In this document: piece after piece, positions 1 to 7,851 of the stretch
Layout: each line of letters begins with the position of its first letter
Position numbering within the stretch: position 1 is the stretch's first letter
DNA from: Chondrinema litorale
GTDB lineage: Bacteria > Bacteroidota > Bacteroidia > Cytophagales > Flammeovirgaceae
Assembly (NCBI RefSeq): GCF_026250525.1
Contig: NZ_CP111043.1
Span: 496,001-560,000 of the forward strand
Direction: 5' to 3'
Length of the DNA: 64,000 nt
Notes under the pieces: generated by a model
The model's input: only the letters and a program-made list of their open reading frames with translations
Told to the model about the DNA's origin: nothing
The model's database searches: none
Made by a program: the position numbers and the translations under genes

Positions 1-1514
1 AAATAAACTGGATTGGTACTCAAACATTGCAATACAGCAAAACCTTTAATGAGGATCATAATTTTGATATATTAATAGGTTATGAATCTCAAAAAGTAAC
101 AAGAGATATAGTAGAAACAGAGGCCCAAAATTATCCGCATCCTGATTTACAAGTGTTAGCTAACGCTTCAACACCTACAGCAGCATATAGTAATAAAACA
201 GATTATTCATTTCTTTCATATTTTTCAAGAATTAATTATGACTTTGCTGGCAAATATTATGGTTCTGTTTCTTTACGAAGAGATGCATCATCAAGATTTA
301 GCCCAGAAAACAGATGGAGTACTTTTTGGTCTGTTGGAGGTGGTTACACCATTAGTGAAGAAGCTTTTATGGATAATGTTTCATGGGTAAACAATCTTAA
401 ATTGAGAGCCAGTTACGGTGTAACAGGTAATGCAAACATTGGTAACTTTAGTTGGGCAGGATTATATGAATTTAGTAATATAAACTACCAAGATGGCCCA
501 GGAGGTGTTCCAAGTCAAGTAGCAAACTCTGCACTTACATGGGAGTCTCAAGAAAACTTTAACATAGGTATTGATTTTCTACTGTTAAATAGCAGGTTAT
601 CAGGTAATATTGAATACTTCATCAGACAATCTACAGATTTAATTCTTGACCGACCTCTTTCTTATACCACGGGATTTCAAAGTGTAACACAAAATGTGGG
701 AGATATGAGAAACAATGGTGTTGAAATTGCCTTAAACGCTAATTTAGTTCAAACCCCGAACTTTACTCTAGATTTAGGTGGTAACATTACCTTCCTTAAT
801 AATGAGATAACTCATCTACCTGAACCTTTTGTTGACCCAGATTTTGATGAGTTTAGAAGAGAAGAAGGCCGCGACTTCCAAGAGTTTTACTTATTTGGTT
901 GGGCAGGAGTTGATCCTGATAATGGAGATGCTTTATTTTACACTGATGGTACTAAACAAGAAACTACAAATGATATTAATGAAGCATCACGTTTCTACGA
1001 TGGTAAAAGTGCATCACCAGATTACTATGGAGGTATTAATTTAAACGCAGCTTACAAAGGTTTATCTCTAAACTTCTTTTTTAACTATCAATTCGGAAAC
1101 TATGTATATGATGGGCCAGGATGGGTTATCCATAGTGATGGACGTTACTTTCCAAGAAGTACTTCAGTATACGCTTATGAAAACAGATGGCAACAACCAG
1201 GTGATGAAGCATTATTTCCTAGATATGTAGCAGGTAATACAAGTGGATCAAATACTCAAAACTCATCAAGATATTTATATAAAGGTGATTTTATACGTCT
1301 TAAAACAATCAACCTTGCTTACGACTTTCCAGCTACTATTACTAGCAAACTAAATGTACGTTCACTTAGAGTTTACACAAACTTGAACAACTATTTCACA
1401 TGGGTAGCTGATGATGATTTGTATTTTGATCCTGAACAATCTACAAATGGTATTTATAATACTATTACTCCCTTATCTAAATCAATTAACCTTGGTATTA
1501 ATATCGGCTTCTAA
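1..1514 (+). CDS. SusC/RagA-family TonB-dependent outer-membrane transporter, C-terminal part
   Basis: The reading frame is open from the first complete codon (position 3), so the 5' end lies outside the window and a TTG near 27 is not a real start. The roughly 500 visible residues are aromatic-rich alternating strands of a 22-strand outer-membrane barrel. Typical SusC barrel stretches are seen, such as FSYFSRINYDFAGKYY, and a terminal strand ending NLGINIGF, with the C-terminal aromatic expected of BAM substrates. SusC proteins import oligosaccharides or other polymers across the outer membrane with a SusD lipoprotein lid, powered by TonB. susD follows after 44 bases in the same direction, as is standard. 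The plug and carboxypeptidase-like N-terminal domains are not in view. Family assignment is secure; the substrate is unknown. Confidence 0.93.
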   Translation, partial: INWIGTQTLQYSKTFNEDHNFDILIGYESQKVTRDIVETEAQNYPHPDLQVLANASTPTAAYSNKTDYSFLSYFSRINYDFAGKYYGSVSLRRDASSRFSPENRWSTFWSVGGGYTISEEAFMDNVSWVNNLKLRASYGVTGNANIGNFSWAGLYEFSNINYQDGPGGVPSQVANSALTWESQENFNIGIDFLLLNSRLSGNIEYFIRQSTDLILDRPLSYTTGFQSVTQNVGDMRNNGVEIALNANLVQTPNFTLDLGGNITFLNNEITHLPEPFVDPDFDEFRREEGRDFQEFYLFGWAGVDPDNGDALFYTDGTKQETTNDINEASRFYDGKSASPDYYGGINLNAAYKGLSLNFFFNYQFGNYVYDGPGWVIHSDGRYFPRSTSVYAYENRWQQPGDEALFPRYVAGNTSGSNTQNSSRYLYKGDFIRLKTINLAYDFPATITSKLNVRSLRVYTNLNNYFTWVADDDLYFDPEQSTNGIYNTITPLSKSINLGINIGF

Positions 1515-1558
1515 TTGATGGTATAGATAATTTGTGAAATAATTAAATTAAAAAAATT

Positions 1559-2965
1559 ATGAAAAAACTATATATATCAAGTCTTTTTGCAATTTTGATG
1601 TTGTTTACAACATCATGTGGCGAGGACTTTCTAGAATCTACACCTGAACAATATATTTTTGAAGAAGATTTTCTTTTATCTTATACAGATTTTGATGTGG
1701 CCATTGTTGGTGCATACAATCAAATGCAATCAGCTTCGTGGTATGGAAGATACTTACCTCTTGTTGCTGATGTAATGGGAGAAGATGTAAAACAAAACTC
1801 TAGTGCTAATAGAGCAAGTGAATGGGCTGAGTACAATGGTAGTCCTCAGGATTTTATACCAGAAGATTTCTGGGCAATCCTTTATGAAGAGATAAATATT
1901 ACAAATAGAATAATTAATTCTTCCTTCGAGCCTATTGAATCATTAACAACTGATTTCGATCAAATTGTAGGAGAAGCTCATGCAATTAGAGCTTTGGCTT
2001 ATTTTGATTTGGTTAGAATATTTAGCCAACACTATACTTATACCCCTGATGCTTCACATAACGGTGTACCAATTGTATTAGAATTTGACTCAGAAGCTAA
2101 ACCTGCCAGAAATACTGTAGCTGAAGTTTACACACAGATTATTAGCGACTTCGAACAAGCAATTAGCTTAATGTCTATTACTCCTTCTACTTCTGGGACT
2201 TTCTCTGAAGCAGCTGTCCAAGCATTACTTTCAAGAGTTTACCTTTACATGGAAGACTATGAAATGACCGAAAGCTATGCATCTCAAGTAATTAGCAACG
2301 GTGATTATTCACTAGTTTCAGCAAATGATTATCCTTCTCAATTTTTTGAAGGTAATTCTTCTGAAGCAATTCTGGAGATAGTTTATTCTACAGTAGATAA
2401 TCCCGGCTCTGACCACTTAGGAGGAATGTACAAAGCAACTGGATATGGTGATTACCTACCTTCTGAAGATTTATTAAACTTAATGGACGATAATGATGTA
2501 AGAAAAACATTATTCTTGGAAGATGAGGACTTAGGTGGTATATATGGAAACATTAGAGTAAATAAATACCCTTCCTCTGGTGCTGAGATTGGCACTGACA
2601 ATATTCCAGTTATCAGATTATCTGAGGTTTATTTGAACAGAGCTGAAGCAAGAGCTAAATCTGGTGATGATACGGGAGCTCAAGAAGACTTAAACATTAT
2701 CAGACAAAGAGGAAATCCTGAGGCAGCTGCTGTTATAGTGACAGGTACTGCACTTATTACTGAAATTTTAAATGAAAGAAGAGTAGAATTATGCTTCGAA
2801 GGTCATAGAATTTTCGATATTACTCGAAACCAACTAGATATGGTACGTAACGATTGTACTTCTTCTGTTTGCGAAGTTAACTATCCAAATGACAGATTCA
2901 TATTAGCTATTCCAATTGAAGAAACGGATGTTAATATTAATATGATTCAAAATGATGGTTATTAA
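1559..2965 (+). CDS. SusD/RagB-family surface lipoprotein
   Basis: A 468-residue SusD homologue, the surface lid and binding partner of the SusC barrel just upstream (44-base gap, one operon). The N-terminus is a lipoprotein signal with a lipobox ending TTSC, so Cys20 is the probable lipidation site, followed by GEDFLE, a start common in SusD proteins. TPR-like helices follow (for example the region containing AHAIRALAYFDLVRIFSQHY, near residues 140-160). The C-terminal half holds the canonical RLSEVYLNRAEARAKSGD and ILNERRVELCFEGHRIFDITR stretches of the RagB/SusD fold. Length is normal. No glycan-active enzyme follows before the terminator at 2982-3017, so the ligand cannot be deduced. A hairpin terminator closes the operon. 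Confidence 0.95.
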   Translation: MKKLYISSLFAILMLFTTSCGEDFLESTPEQYIFEEDFLLSYTDFDVAIVGAYNQMQSASWYGRYLPLVADVMGEDVKQNSSANRASEWAEYNGSPQDFIPEDFWAILYEEINITNRIINSSFEPIESLTTDFDQIVGEAHAIRALAYFDLVRIFSQHYTYTPDASHNGVPIVLEFDSEAKPARNTVAEVYTQIISDFEQAISLMSITPSTSGTFSEAAVQALLSRVYLYMEDYEMTESYASQVISNGDYSLVSANDYPSQFFEGNSSEAILEIVYSTVDNPGSDHLGGMYKATGYGDYLPSEDLLNLMDDNDVRKTLFLEDEDLGGIYGNIRVNKYPSSGAEIGTDNIPVIRLSEVYLNRAEARAKSGDDTGAQEDLNIIRQRGNPEAAAVIVTGTALITEILNERRVELCFEGHRIFDITRNQLDMVRNDCTSSVCEVNYPNDRFILAIPIEETDVNINMIQNDGY

Positions 2966-2981
2966 GCATTAGATAAATAAA

Positions 2982-3017
2982 AAAACAGCCAGCTCAATAA
3001 TTTGGGCTGGCTGTTTT
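2982..3017. terminator. Rho-independent terminator between susD and maf (convergent)
   Basis: A perfect 12-bp stem, 2982-2993 with 3006-3017, encloses a 12-base loop. The stem has A-rich and T-rich ends, so it can work in both directions. It lies between the end of susD on the plus strand and the end of maf on the minus strand. Confidence 0.85.
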
Positions 3018-3041
3018 ATTTCAATCAAATTTTTTTATTCT

Positions 3042-3608
3042 TTACAGTACACCTAATTCCAATAATTTTTTATATAGTAAGTGAATTGGCAAACCAACTA
3101 CATTATAATAAGATCCCACAATTTTCTCAATTCCAATCATGCCTATCCATTCTTGAATACCATAAGCTCCGGCCTTATCAAATGGTTGGTATCTATCAAT
3201 ATAAAAGTCTATTTCACTATCATATAATTTTTTAAAATACACTTCAGTTACTTCAGAAAACACATCCTTCTCACCATTAAACATCACACAAGCTGCAGAT
3301 ATCACCAAATGTTTTCTGCCTGAAATCTGCATCAACATATCTTTCGCCTCAAATTTATCAGCAGGTTTTTCTAATAACTTATCATCAAGAGTTACAGTAG
3401 TATCTGCTGTTATAACAATGGCATCTTTAAACTTATCTTCGTGAAAAGCTTCAGCTTTTTGTTCGGCTAAATATGCAGCTATTTCATTTACTGGCATATC
3501 TGGAGGATAATCTTCATTGATCGACCTTACCTCCACTTCAAAATTTGTTAAAATATAACTTAAGAGTTCTTGCCTTCTCGGAGAGTTAGACCCTAAAATA
3601 ACTTTCAT
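3042..3608 (-). CDS. maf: Maf-family nucleotide pyrophosphatase
   Basis: A 188-residue Maf/HAM1-like protein. The family hydrolyses non-canonical or modified nucleoside triphosphates (dTTP/UTP or m7GTP subfamilies) to monophosphates. The start is placed at the internal ATG at 3608 because the diagnostic N-terminal motif GSNSPRRQELL follows at once; an in-frame upstream extension of 24 residues looks non-coding. Other Maf motifs seen are the ITADTTV segment (catalytic Asp, near residue 70), the AYGIQEW motif and the IVGSYYNVVGLP motif near the C-terminus, as in the YhdE/dTTP-UTP subgroup. It stands alone, convergent with the susD operon. Confidence 0.93.
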   Translation of the reverse strand: MKVILGSNSPRRQELLSYILTNFEVEVRSINEDYPPDMPVNEIAAYLAEQKAEAFHEDKFKDAIVITADTTVTLDDKLLEKPADKFEAKDMLMQISGRKHLVISAACVMFNGEKDVFSEVTEVYFKKLYDSEIDFYIDRYQPFDKAGAYGIQEWIGMIGIEKIVGSYYNVVGLPIHLLYKKLLELGVL

Positions 3609-4130
3609 TAAAATGTATGTTTGTTCGAGATTAACTAGGTATGTAATTGTAAACCATAATTTATTTGTTACAATTAACATAGTTAAAGTTTAATATGGAT
3701 TAAAAATGATATGAAATTGTATTTAAAGCAAATCAGTCTAAATATAATTTCAACAAATAAGGCAAGAATTGATATAGGAGTTTAAGATAGCTTTAGAAGC
3801 AAATTGTATTGCACAACAATTACATTTAATCAAACATCACTAGAAATGTATTCAATATATTTACAAAGAATATAATTCCAACAGCAATAATGATAATTAG
3901 TTTTCTATAGTCTAGTTTTATCTTCTTCATGTTCGTATTGTTATTAGCTTTATGTAATATTTTACTGCAAATAGAATAATTAAGTTTTAATTCAAAGTCA
4001 CATATAGCTATACACGCTACACTTATTAACAAAATTGGCATGTAATAAAAGTTCGACATTATTAATAAAATCACATTAAACTAGTTTCATCATTCATCTG
4101 TTAAGAAATACATATACAATAAGGGACTTT
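3609..4130. other. Intergenic stretch between maf and the moaD-like gene
   Basis: About 520 bases of very AT-rich sequence separate divergently transcribed maf and moaD-like genes. Apart from one weak small membrane ORF on the minus strand (3826-3930, listed separately), I see no conserved gene, no strong hairpin and no full-consensus promoter. Confidence 0.5.
3826..3930 (-). CDS. Possible small single-pass membrane peptide
   Basis: A 34-residue ORF starting with MKKIKLDYRK and continuing into one hydrophobic helix (about residues 11-30), a positive-inside pattern plausible for a small membrane protein. The same frame stays open upstream to 4074 (82 residues in all), but the upstream part has irregular composition, so the internal ATG at 3930 is preferred. 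No homology is recognised. AT-rich DNA yields hydrophobic ORFs by chance, so it may not be a gene. Confidence 0.25.
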   Translation of the reverse strand: MKKIKLDYRKLIIIIAVGIIFFVNILNTFLVMFD

Positions 4131-4382
4131 ATGAAGCAGATACAATTACAGATTTTAACTTTCGGAATTGCTAAAGAAATTATAGGCAAACAGGTTTTCG
4201 ATATAGATTTACCTGAAAATAGTACTGTTCAAAATTTGAAAAATATGTTGTTTGAACAGTATCCAGAGTTGGGAAAATTAAAATCACTTTCAATTGCAGT
4301 TAATAACGAATATGCTGAAAGCAACTATTCTTTAAGTACATCTGATGAAATTGCACTTATCCCACCAGTAAGCGGTGGTTAA
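4131..4382 (+). CDS. moaD: MoaD/ThiS-family sulfur-carrier protein
   Basis: An 83-residue ubiquitin-fold protein ending in VSGG, the C-terminal Gly-Gly that is adenylated and thiocarboxylated in MoaD and ThiS. The spacing, the LPENSTVQNLKNMLFEQYPEL helix region and the SDEIALIPPVSGG ending match MoaD, the small subunit of molybdopterin synthase, better than ThiS. No moaE, moeB or other cofactor gene lies next to it; the next gene, 40 bases on, is a cobalamin adenosyltransferase. It could therefore serve another thiocarboxylate pathway. The family call is firm, the pathway less so. Confidence 0.8.
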   Translation: MKQIQLQILTFGIAKEIIGKQVFDIDLPENSTVQNLKNMLFEQYPELGKLKSLSIAVNNEYAESNYSLSTSDEIALIPPVSGG

Positions 4383-4422
4383 GTATTAAATTTACGACTA
4401 TAAATCAACAGCTTATTAAATA

Positions 4423-4968
4423 ATGAAAATATATACTAAAACCGGTGATAAAGGCAGTACTTCTCTACTTGGAGGCGAAAGAGTTTCGAAAGCGAATGTT
4501 AGAATCGATGCGTACGGAACAGTAGATGAGTTAAACAGTTTTATTGGCTTATTGAGAGATTTTTCTGCTGATAATGCTGATAGAAAAAAGTTATTAATTA
4601 ATATTCAAGAAAACTTATTTACAATAGGTAGTATTTTGGCAACTGCTCCCGGTAAAAAGTTTAACATACCAAATATTGAAGACGCTGATATTTTATTACT
4701 AGAAGATGAAATGGATAAAATGGAGACAGCACTTCCTCCACTTAAAAATTTTATACTTCCTGGCGGTCATCAAAATGTATCTTATTGCCACATTGCACGC
4801 ACTATTTGCAGAAGAGCTGAAAGAAAAAGTATTGAGTTAGCAGCAAACGAAGAAGTAGACGAAAGAATAATAAAATACTTAAACCGATTGTCTGATTATC
4901 TTTTTGTACTTTCTAGAAAAGTGTCTATAGAAATGAATGCTGAAGAGATTCCTTGGAAACCTAGATAA
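4423..4968 (+). CDS. PduO-type cob(I)alamin adenosyltransferase
   Basis: A 181-residue ATP:cob(I)alamin adenosyltransferase, which transfers the 5'-deoxyadenosyl group of ATP to cob(I)alamin to make coenzyme B12. The N-terminal signature TKTGDKGSTSLLGGERVSK binds ATP; DAYGTVDELNSFIG follows, then the C-terminal helix with CRRAERKS and LNRLSDYLFVLSR. All are hallmarks of the PduO/MMAB class, and length is typical. It follows the MoaD-like gene by 40 bases on the same strand and may be co-transcribed. Downstream is the unusual hairpin-rich region at 5.05-5.52 kb. Methionine synthase, a methylcobalamin enzyme, is about 24 kb away. Confidence 0.93.
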   Translation: MKIYTKTGDKGSTSLLGGERVSKANVRIDAYGTVDELNSFIGLLRDFSADNADRKKLLINIQENLFTIGSILATAPGKKFNIPNIEDADILLLEDEMDKMETALPPLKNFILPGGHQNVSYCHIARTICRRAERKSIELAANEEVDERIIKYLNRLSDYLFVLSRKVSIEMNAEEIPWKPR

Positions 4969-5052
4969 CATCTTTAAATATATTAAGATTAAGAATCTGT
5001 CTAAATAACAAATTTTGTGGATTTTTTAGAAAAAACATATTACTATTGCAAC

Positions 5053-5145
5053 ATGAAAAGAAATAATTTACATATTCAAGTATCTCTAGACAGTGCTCGC
5101 GACAGCAGAGTGCGATGTAAATTATCCGGTTTAAAAAAGAAATAA
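5053..5145 (+). CDS. Mini-ORF of 30 codons, possible leader peptide
   Basis: An ATG preceded by an A/T-rich stretch opens a 30-residue basic peptide (MKRNNLHIQV near the start, LKKK at the end). Its last third is Arg/Lys-rich. No homology is recognised. The reason to list it is its position: its final codons (5120-5135) can base-pair with 5166-5183, which contains the left arm of the terminator hairpin that follows. That is the arrangement of an attenuator leader peptide. Equally it could be a free-standing small protein or a chance ORF. Confidence 0.3.
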   Translation: MKRNNLHIQVSLDSARDSRVRCKLSGLKKK

Positions 5146-5196
5146 GAGTAATCTTATTATAGATATTTAAAACCCGGATAATTGTCCGGGTTTTTT
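5120..5196 (+). terminator. Terminator hairpin with an overlapping alternative helix (attenuator-like)
   Basis: The terminator is a 9-bp stem, 5170-5178 with 5185-5193, hexaloop TAATTG, then a run of T. A competing helix pairs 5120-5129 with 5174-5183 (10 bp, perfect) and extends to 5135/5166 with two bulges. The two helices share 5170-5183 and so exclude each other. The hairpin itself is clear; regulatory use is inferred. Confidence 0.6.
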
Positions 5197-5217
5197 CATT
5201 TTAAAAAACTTATAAAA

Positions 5218-5325
5218 ATGTACCACGAAAAAATTTCGAAAATGGTATTTGGTAAAAAAGCCACAGTGGATTTACGCGAATGGAATCCACTAGGAAGTAG
5301 AATAGCCCAACTCCCGGGGCAATAG
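5218..5325 (+). CDS. Mini-ORF of 35 codons after the hairpin
   Basis: ATG in an AT-rich context opens a 35-residue peptide (MYHEKISKMV at the start, RIAQLPGQ at the end) of mixed, protein-like composition. It lies between the terminator at 5170-5196 and the next hairpin at 5351-5394. I recognise no homologue. If the upstream hairpin is an attenuator, this is the first ORF whose expression it would affect. Confidence that it is translated is low. Confidence 0.3.
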   Translation: MYHEKISKMVFGKKATVDLREWNPLGSRIAQLPGQ

Positions 5326-5348
5326 GTTAGCTATAATAAATATAAAAT

Positions 5349-5520
5349 ATATAGCAGTAAGACCCCGGGCATAGTAATGTTCGGGGTTTGCTGTATCTAT
5401 ACGAAACCTACAATAGAATTTCGTAACACAGGCAAACCCGGAAGTGAATCCGGTCTCCTGCAAAGAGGAGTTTTTCCCGCTTTTGTGATGCTTTTGAAAA
5501 CCACAAAACAGCCTGTTGTT
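5349..5520 (+). promoter_or_regulatory. Multihelix structured leader upstream of the membrane-protein gene
   Basis: Consecutive helices fill the 170 bases before the ATG at 5521. (1) 5362-5372 with 5377-5387, extended by 5351-5356 with 5389-5394. (2) 5400-5406 with 5419-5425. (3) A closing helix 5428-5433 with 5511-5516 (plus 5425-5427 with 5518-5520, one bulge) that encloses three hairpins: 5438-5442/5449-5453, 5455-5459/5466-5470 and 5481-5487/5502-5508. Because the closing helix ends at the start codon, folding could hide the translation start. Order and wording loosely recall a cobalamin riboswitch core (GTGAATCCGG, CCCGC, TGTGA, CCACA), but conserved boxes are incomplete. I regard it as a candidate structured RNA of unknown class. 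Confidence 0.45.
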
Positions 5521-5949
5521 ATGAAAACTTTAATCACTATATTATTATTAATTCCATCTATAGTTTTAGCAGAAAGCACAGTTACATCTTCTGGTGCTTC
5601 TCTATCTTCTATGGCATTAATTTTAACTTTAATGGTGCTCTTTGCTTTTACCAGGTTGTTTAAAAATCCTGAAAAGAAAGTTGCAGTAAAAGAAGTGGTA
5701 GAAGACAAAAAAGAGTTAACTCCAGAAGAATTGATACTTGAGAAAATCTCTAAGTTGCCAATATTAACTGAGAATGGTAATACTAATATAAAACTTTTAA
5801 GCTCTAATAATAAAGAAGATACTTACATTATTGTAGCTAAAGTTGACAAAACACCAGAACCTCAACCTGAGAAAAAACCATTGATTAGCAGAGGTTTTGT
5901 TCTAGTAGTTATTACTCTGTTAGTATTAATTTATGTATTAACTAAATAA
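5521..5949 (+). CDS. Small secreted or membrane-anchored protein with C-terminal membrane helix
   Basis: A 142-residue protein of unrecognised family. The start is placed at ATG 5521 because a clean signal peptide follows (MKTLITILLLIPSIVLAES). A hydrophobic helix spans about residues 28-43, then a charged Lys/Glu-rich segment and a small domain, and a terminal helix (VLVVITLLVLIYVLTK). This gives two membrane segments bracketing an acidic/basic middle, a topology seen in small envelope proteins. The frame stays open upstream to 5377, but that part coincides with the hairpin series and is unlikely to be coding. A bidirectional terminator follows. Function unknown. Confidence 0.7.
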   Translation: MKTLITILLLIPSIVLAESTVTSSGASLSSMALILTLMVLFAFTRLFKNPEKKVAVKEVVEDKKELTPEELILEKISKLPILTENGNTNIKLLSSNNKEDTYIIVAKVDKTPEPQPEKKPLISRGFVLVVITLLVLIYVLTK

Positions 5950-5976
5950 AAAAAGCCCTGCAAATGCAGGGCTTTC
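5950..5976. terminator. Bidirectional terminator between the membrane-protein gene and ahcY
   Basis: A perfect 11-bp stem, 5952-5962 with 5965-5975. Read on the minus strand it is followed by a run of seven T, making it a strong terminator for ahcY. It also closes the plus-strand gene ending at 5949. Confidence 0.85.
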
Positions 5977-6001
5977 AAAATATGTTATGTCCTAATGTTA
6001 A

Positions 6002-7309
6002 TTAGTAACGATAGTTTTCAGACTTGAAAGGACCATCAACATTAACACCGATATAATCTGCTTGTTCTGGAGATAATGTCTCTAGTTCAACACCAATTTT
6101 CTCTAAATGTAAAGCAGCTACTTTCTCGTCAAGATGTTTAGGCAAGGTATAAACTCTATTTTCGTATTTATCACCATTTTGCCATAATTCCATTTGAGCC
6201 AAAGTCTGGTTTGTAAATGAGTTAGACATTACAAATGAAGGGTGACCTGTAGCACAACCTAAGTTTACTAATCTACCTTCTGCTAGAAGGATTATTTCGT
6301 TGCCATCTACATTGTAAACATCTACCTGAGGCTTAACATTATATTTAGCTTCTTTATAGTTTTTGTTTAACCAAGCAACATCTATTTCATTATCAAAATG
6401 ACCAATATTACAAACAATGGTCTTATCTTTCATCAGTTTGAAATGCTCACCAGTAAGAATATCTTTATTACCTGTAGCAGTTACAACAATATTTGCTCTT
6501 GGTACAGCATTAGCCATTTTCTTTACTTCGAAGCCATCCATTGCAGCTTGTAAAGCACATATTGGATCAATCTCAGTTACAATTACTCTTGCACCAGCTC
6601 CTCTAAGAGATAATGCAGTTCCTTTTCCTACATCACCATAACCAGCTACAACTGCTACTTTACCAGCAATCATTACATCTGTTGCTCTTCTAATTGCATC
6701 AACAGCAGATTCTTTACAACCATACTTGTTGTCAAATTTAGATTTTGTAACAGAATCGTTTACATTAATTGCAGGTACTGGTAATTTTCCTTTCTTCATT
6801 CTTTCATAAAGTCTTAAAACACCAGTAGTAGTCTCTTCAGAGATTCCTTGAATTTCACTTACTAATTCAGGATAAGTATCTAAAACTAAATTAGTTAAGT
6901 CTCCGCCGTCATCAAGAATCATATTTAATGGCTTCTTGTCTTCACCAAAAAATAAGGTTTGCTCAATACACCAGTTATATTCTTCTTCACTCATTCCTTT
7001 CCATGCAAATACAGGTACACCAGCCTCTGCTATTGCTGCTGCTGCCTGATCCTGAGTTGAAAAAATATTACAAGAAGACCATTGAACTTCAGCACCAAGT
7101 TCAACTAGGGTTTCAATTAACACTGCTGTTTGAATTGTCATATGAAGACATCCAGCAATACGTGCACCTTTTAAAGGTTGTTGAGCACCAAACTCAGATC
7201 TTAGCGACATTAAACCAGGCATTTCCGCTTCAGCCAATTTAATTTCTTTTCTGCCCCAATCTGCTAGCGCAATGTCTTTTACTTTATAATTGACGTTTGT
7301 GTCTACCAT
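6002..7309 (-). CDS. ahcY: Adenosylhomocysteinase (S-adenosyl-L-homocysteine hydrolase)
   Basis: A 435-residue enzyme that reversibly cleaves S-adenosylhomocysteine to adenosine and homocysteine, removing the product inhibitor of methyltransferases in the cytoplasm. Family hallmarks are all present: the substrate-binding segment [15 protein letters not shown], the [15 protein letters not shown] motif, the NAD-binding [11 protein letters not shown] motif, HFDNEIDV, the [14 protein letters not shown] stretch and the invariant C-terminal KSENYRY. Length is typical of the class without the 40-residue insert. It is monocistronic, with a recognisable promoter at 7338-7366 and a strong terminator. 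It links functionally to the split methionine synthase at 28.6-32.4 kb, which consumes the homocysteine. Confidence 0.98.
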   Translation of the reverse strand: MVDTNVNYKVKDIALADWGRKEIKLAEAEMPGLMSLRSEFGAQQPLKGARIAGCLHMTIQTAVLIETLVELGAEVQWSSCNIFSTQDQAAAAIAEAGVPVFAWKGMSEEEYNWCIEQTLFFGEDKKPLNMILDDGGDLTNLVLDTYPELVSEIQGISEETTTGVLRLYERMKKGKLPVPAINVNDSVTKSKFDNKYGCKESAVDAIRRATDVMIAGKVAVVAGYGDVGKGTALSLRGAGARVIVTEIDPICALQAAMDGFEVKKMANAVPRANIVVTATGNKDILTGEHFKLMKDKTIVCNIGHFDNEIDVAWLNKNYKEAKYNVKPQVDVYNVDGNEIILLAEGRLVNLGCATGHPSFVMSNSFTNQTLAQMELWQNGDKYENRVYTLPKHLDEKVAALHLEKIGVELETLSPEQADYIGVNVDGPFKSENYRY

Positions 7310-7337
7310 GTAATTAATTATTTTAAATAAATTTTGA

Positions 7338-7366
7338 CAAAATTAGCTATAAAAAAAGAAGTTCAA
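7338..7366 (-). promoter_or_regulatory. Bacteroidota-type promoter for ahcY
   Basis: On the minus strand, TTG (7366-7364), an 18-base spacer and TAATTTTG (7345-7338) match the Bacteroidota TTG/TAnnTTTG consensus. It lies 28 bases before the ahcY start, giving a short untranslated leader. Confidence 0.6.
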
Positions 7367-7476
7367 TAATTAGTAATTACATTTTCATACAATCACATAA
7401 TATTTTTCAATATATTATAGGAATAGTGCAAGTATCCTAAAAAAAAAACAAATGTTAATAACTATAATTAAGTGAA

Positions 7477-7848
7477 ATGAATGCTAATTTTTTAAGAATA
7501 TCATTTTTTTTGACCTTTATCATTCCTTTTATACTCCAAAAATCAATTTTCCCTTTTTATAGGTTTGGTATGTTTGCCGAACCTGTTATAAATAAGGTTC
7601 AAACTGAAAAATTTGAAATTCTTATTGAGTATAATAAACACAAAAAAGAAGTTTTTAATGCCCAAGAACGAGGTTTATACGAGAGTATTTTTACTTACTT
7701 AATGAGAAACTATTATTACAGAAATCAAACAGAAGAAATACTTAAGGTAGCAGCAGATCAAATAGCAGAAAAAGAGATTAAATTATATTTTTTAAGATAT
7801 AGTGAGCTAAGCACACAAGCAGATACAATATCATTTATAACTAAATAA
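7477..7848 (+). CDS. Small membrane-anchored protein, partner of the HTTM-like gene
   Basis: A 123-residue protein with one N-terminal hydrophobic helix (about residues 6-22) followed by FPFYRFGMFAEP and a soluble, mostly helical domain. I do not recognise a named family with confidence. The FYRFGMFAEP wording recalls short proteins found next to HTTM membrane proteins in Bacteroidota. It is followed after 3 bases by such a gene, so the two are surely translated together. Function is unknown; a role in envelope modification is only a guess from the neighbour. Confidence 0.75.
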   Translation: MNANFLRISFFLTFIIPFILQKSIFPFYRFGMFAEPVINKVQTEKFEILIEYNKHKKEVFNAQERGLYESIFTYLMRNYYYRNQTEEILKVAADQIAEKEIKLYFLRYSELSTQADTISFITK

Positions 7849-7851
7849 AAT

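Noticed and set aside
829..1044. Overlapping ORF within the susC barrel
   Set aside because: Shadow of the real frame, with repetitive Met/Lys-rich translation.
5377..5520. Longer N-terminus of the small membrane protein starting at ATG 5377
   Set aside because: The signal peptide starts at ATG 5521, and the upstream frame coincides with a series of hairpins of non-protein composition.
5425..5520. A complete cobalamin or cyclic-di-GMP riboswitch
   Set aside because: Only scattered similarity to the conserved boxes; the closing and binding elements are incomplete. Listed instead as a structured leader of unknown class.
6928..7242. Plus-strand ORF of 104 codons inside ahcY
   Set aside because: Antisense shadow of a highly conserved enzyme.
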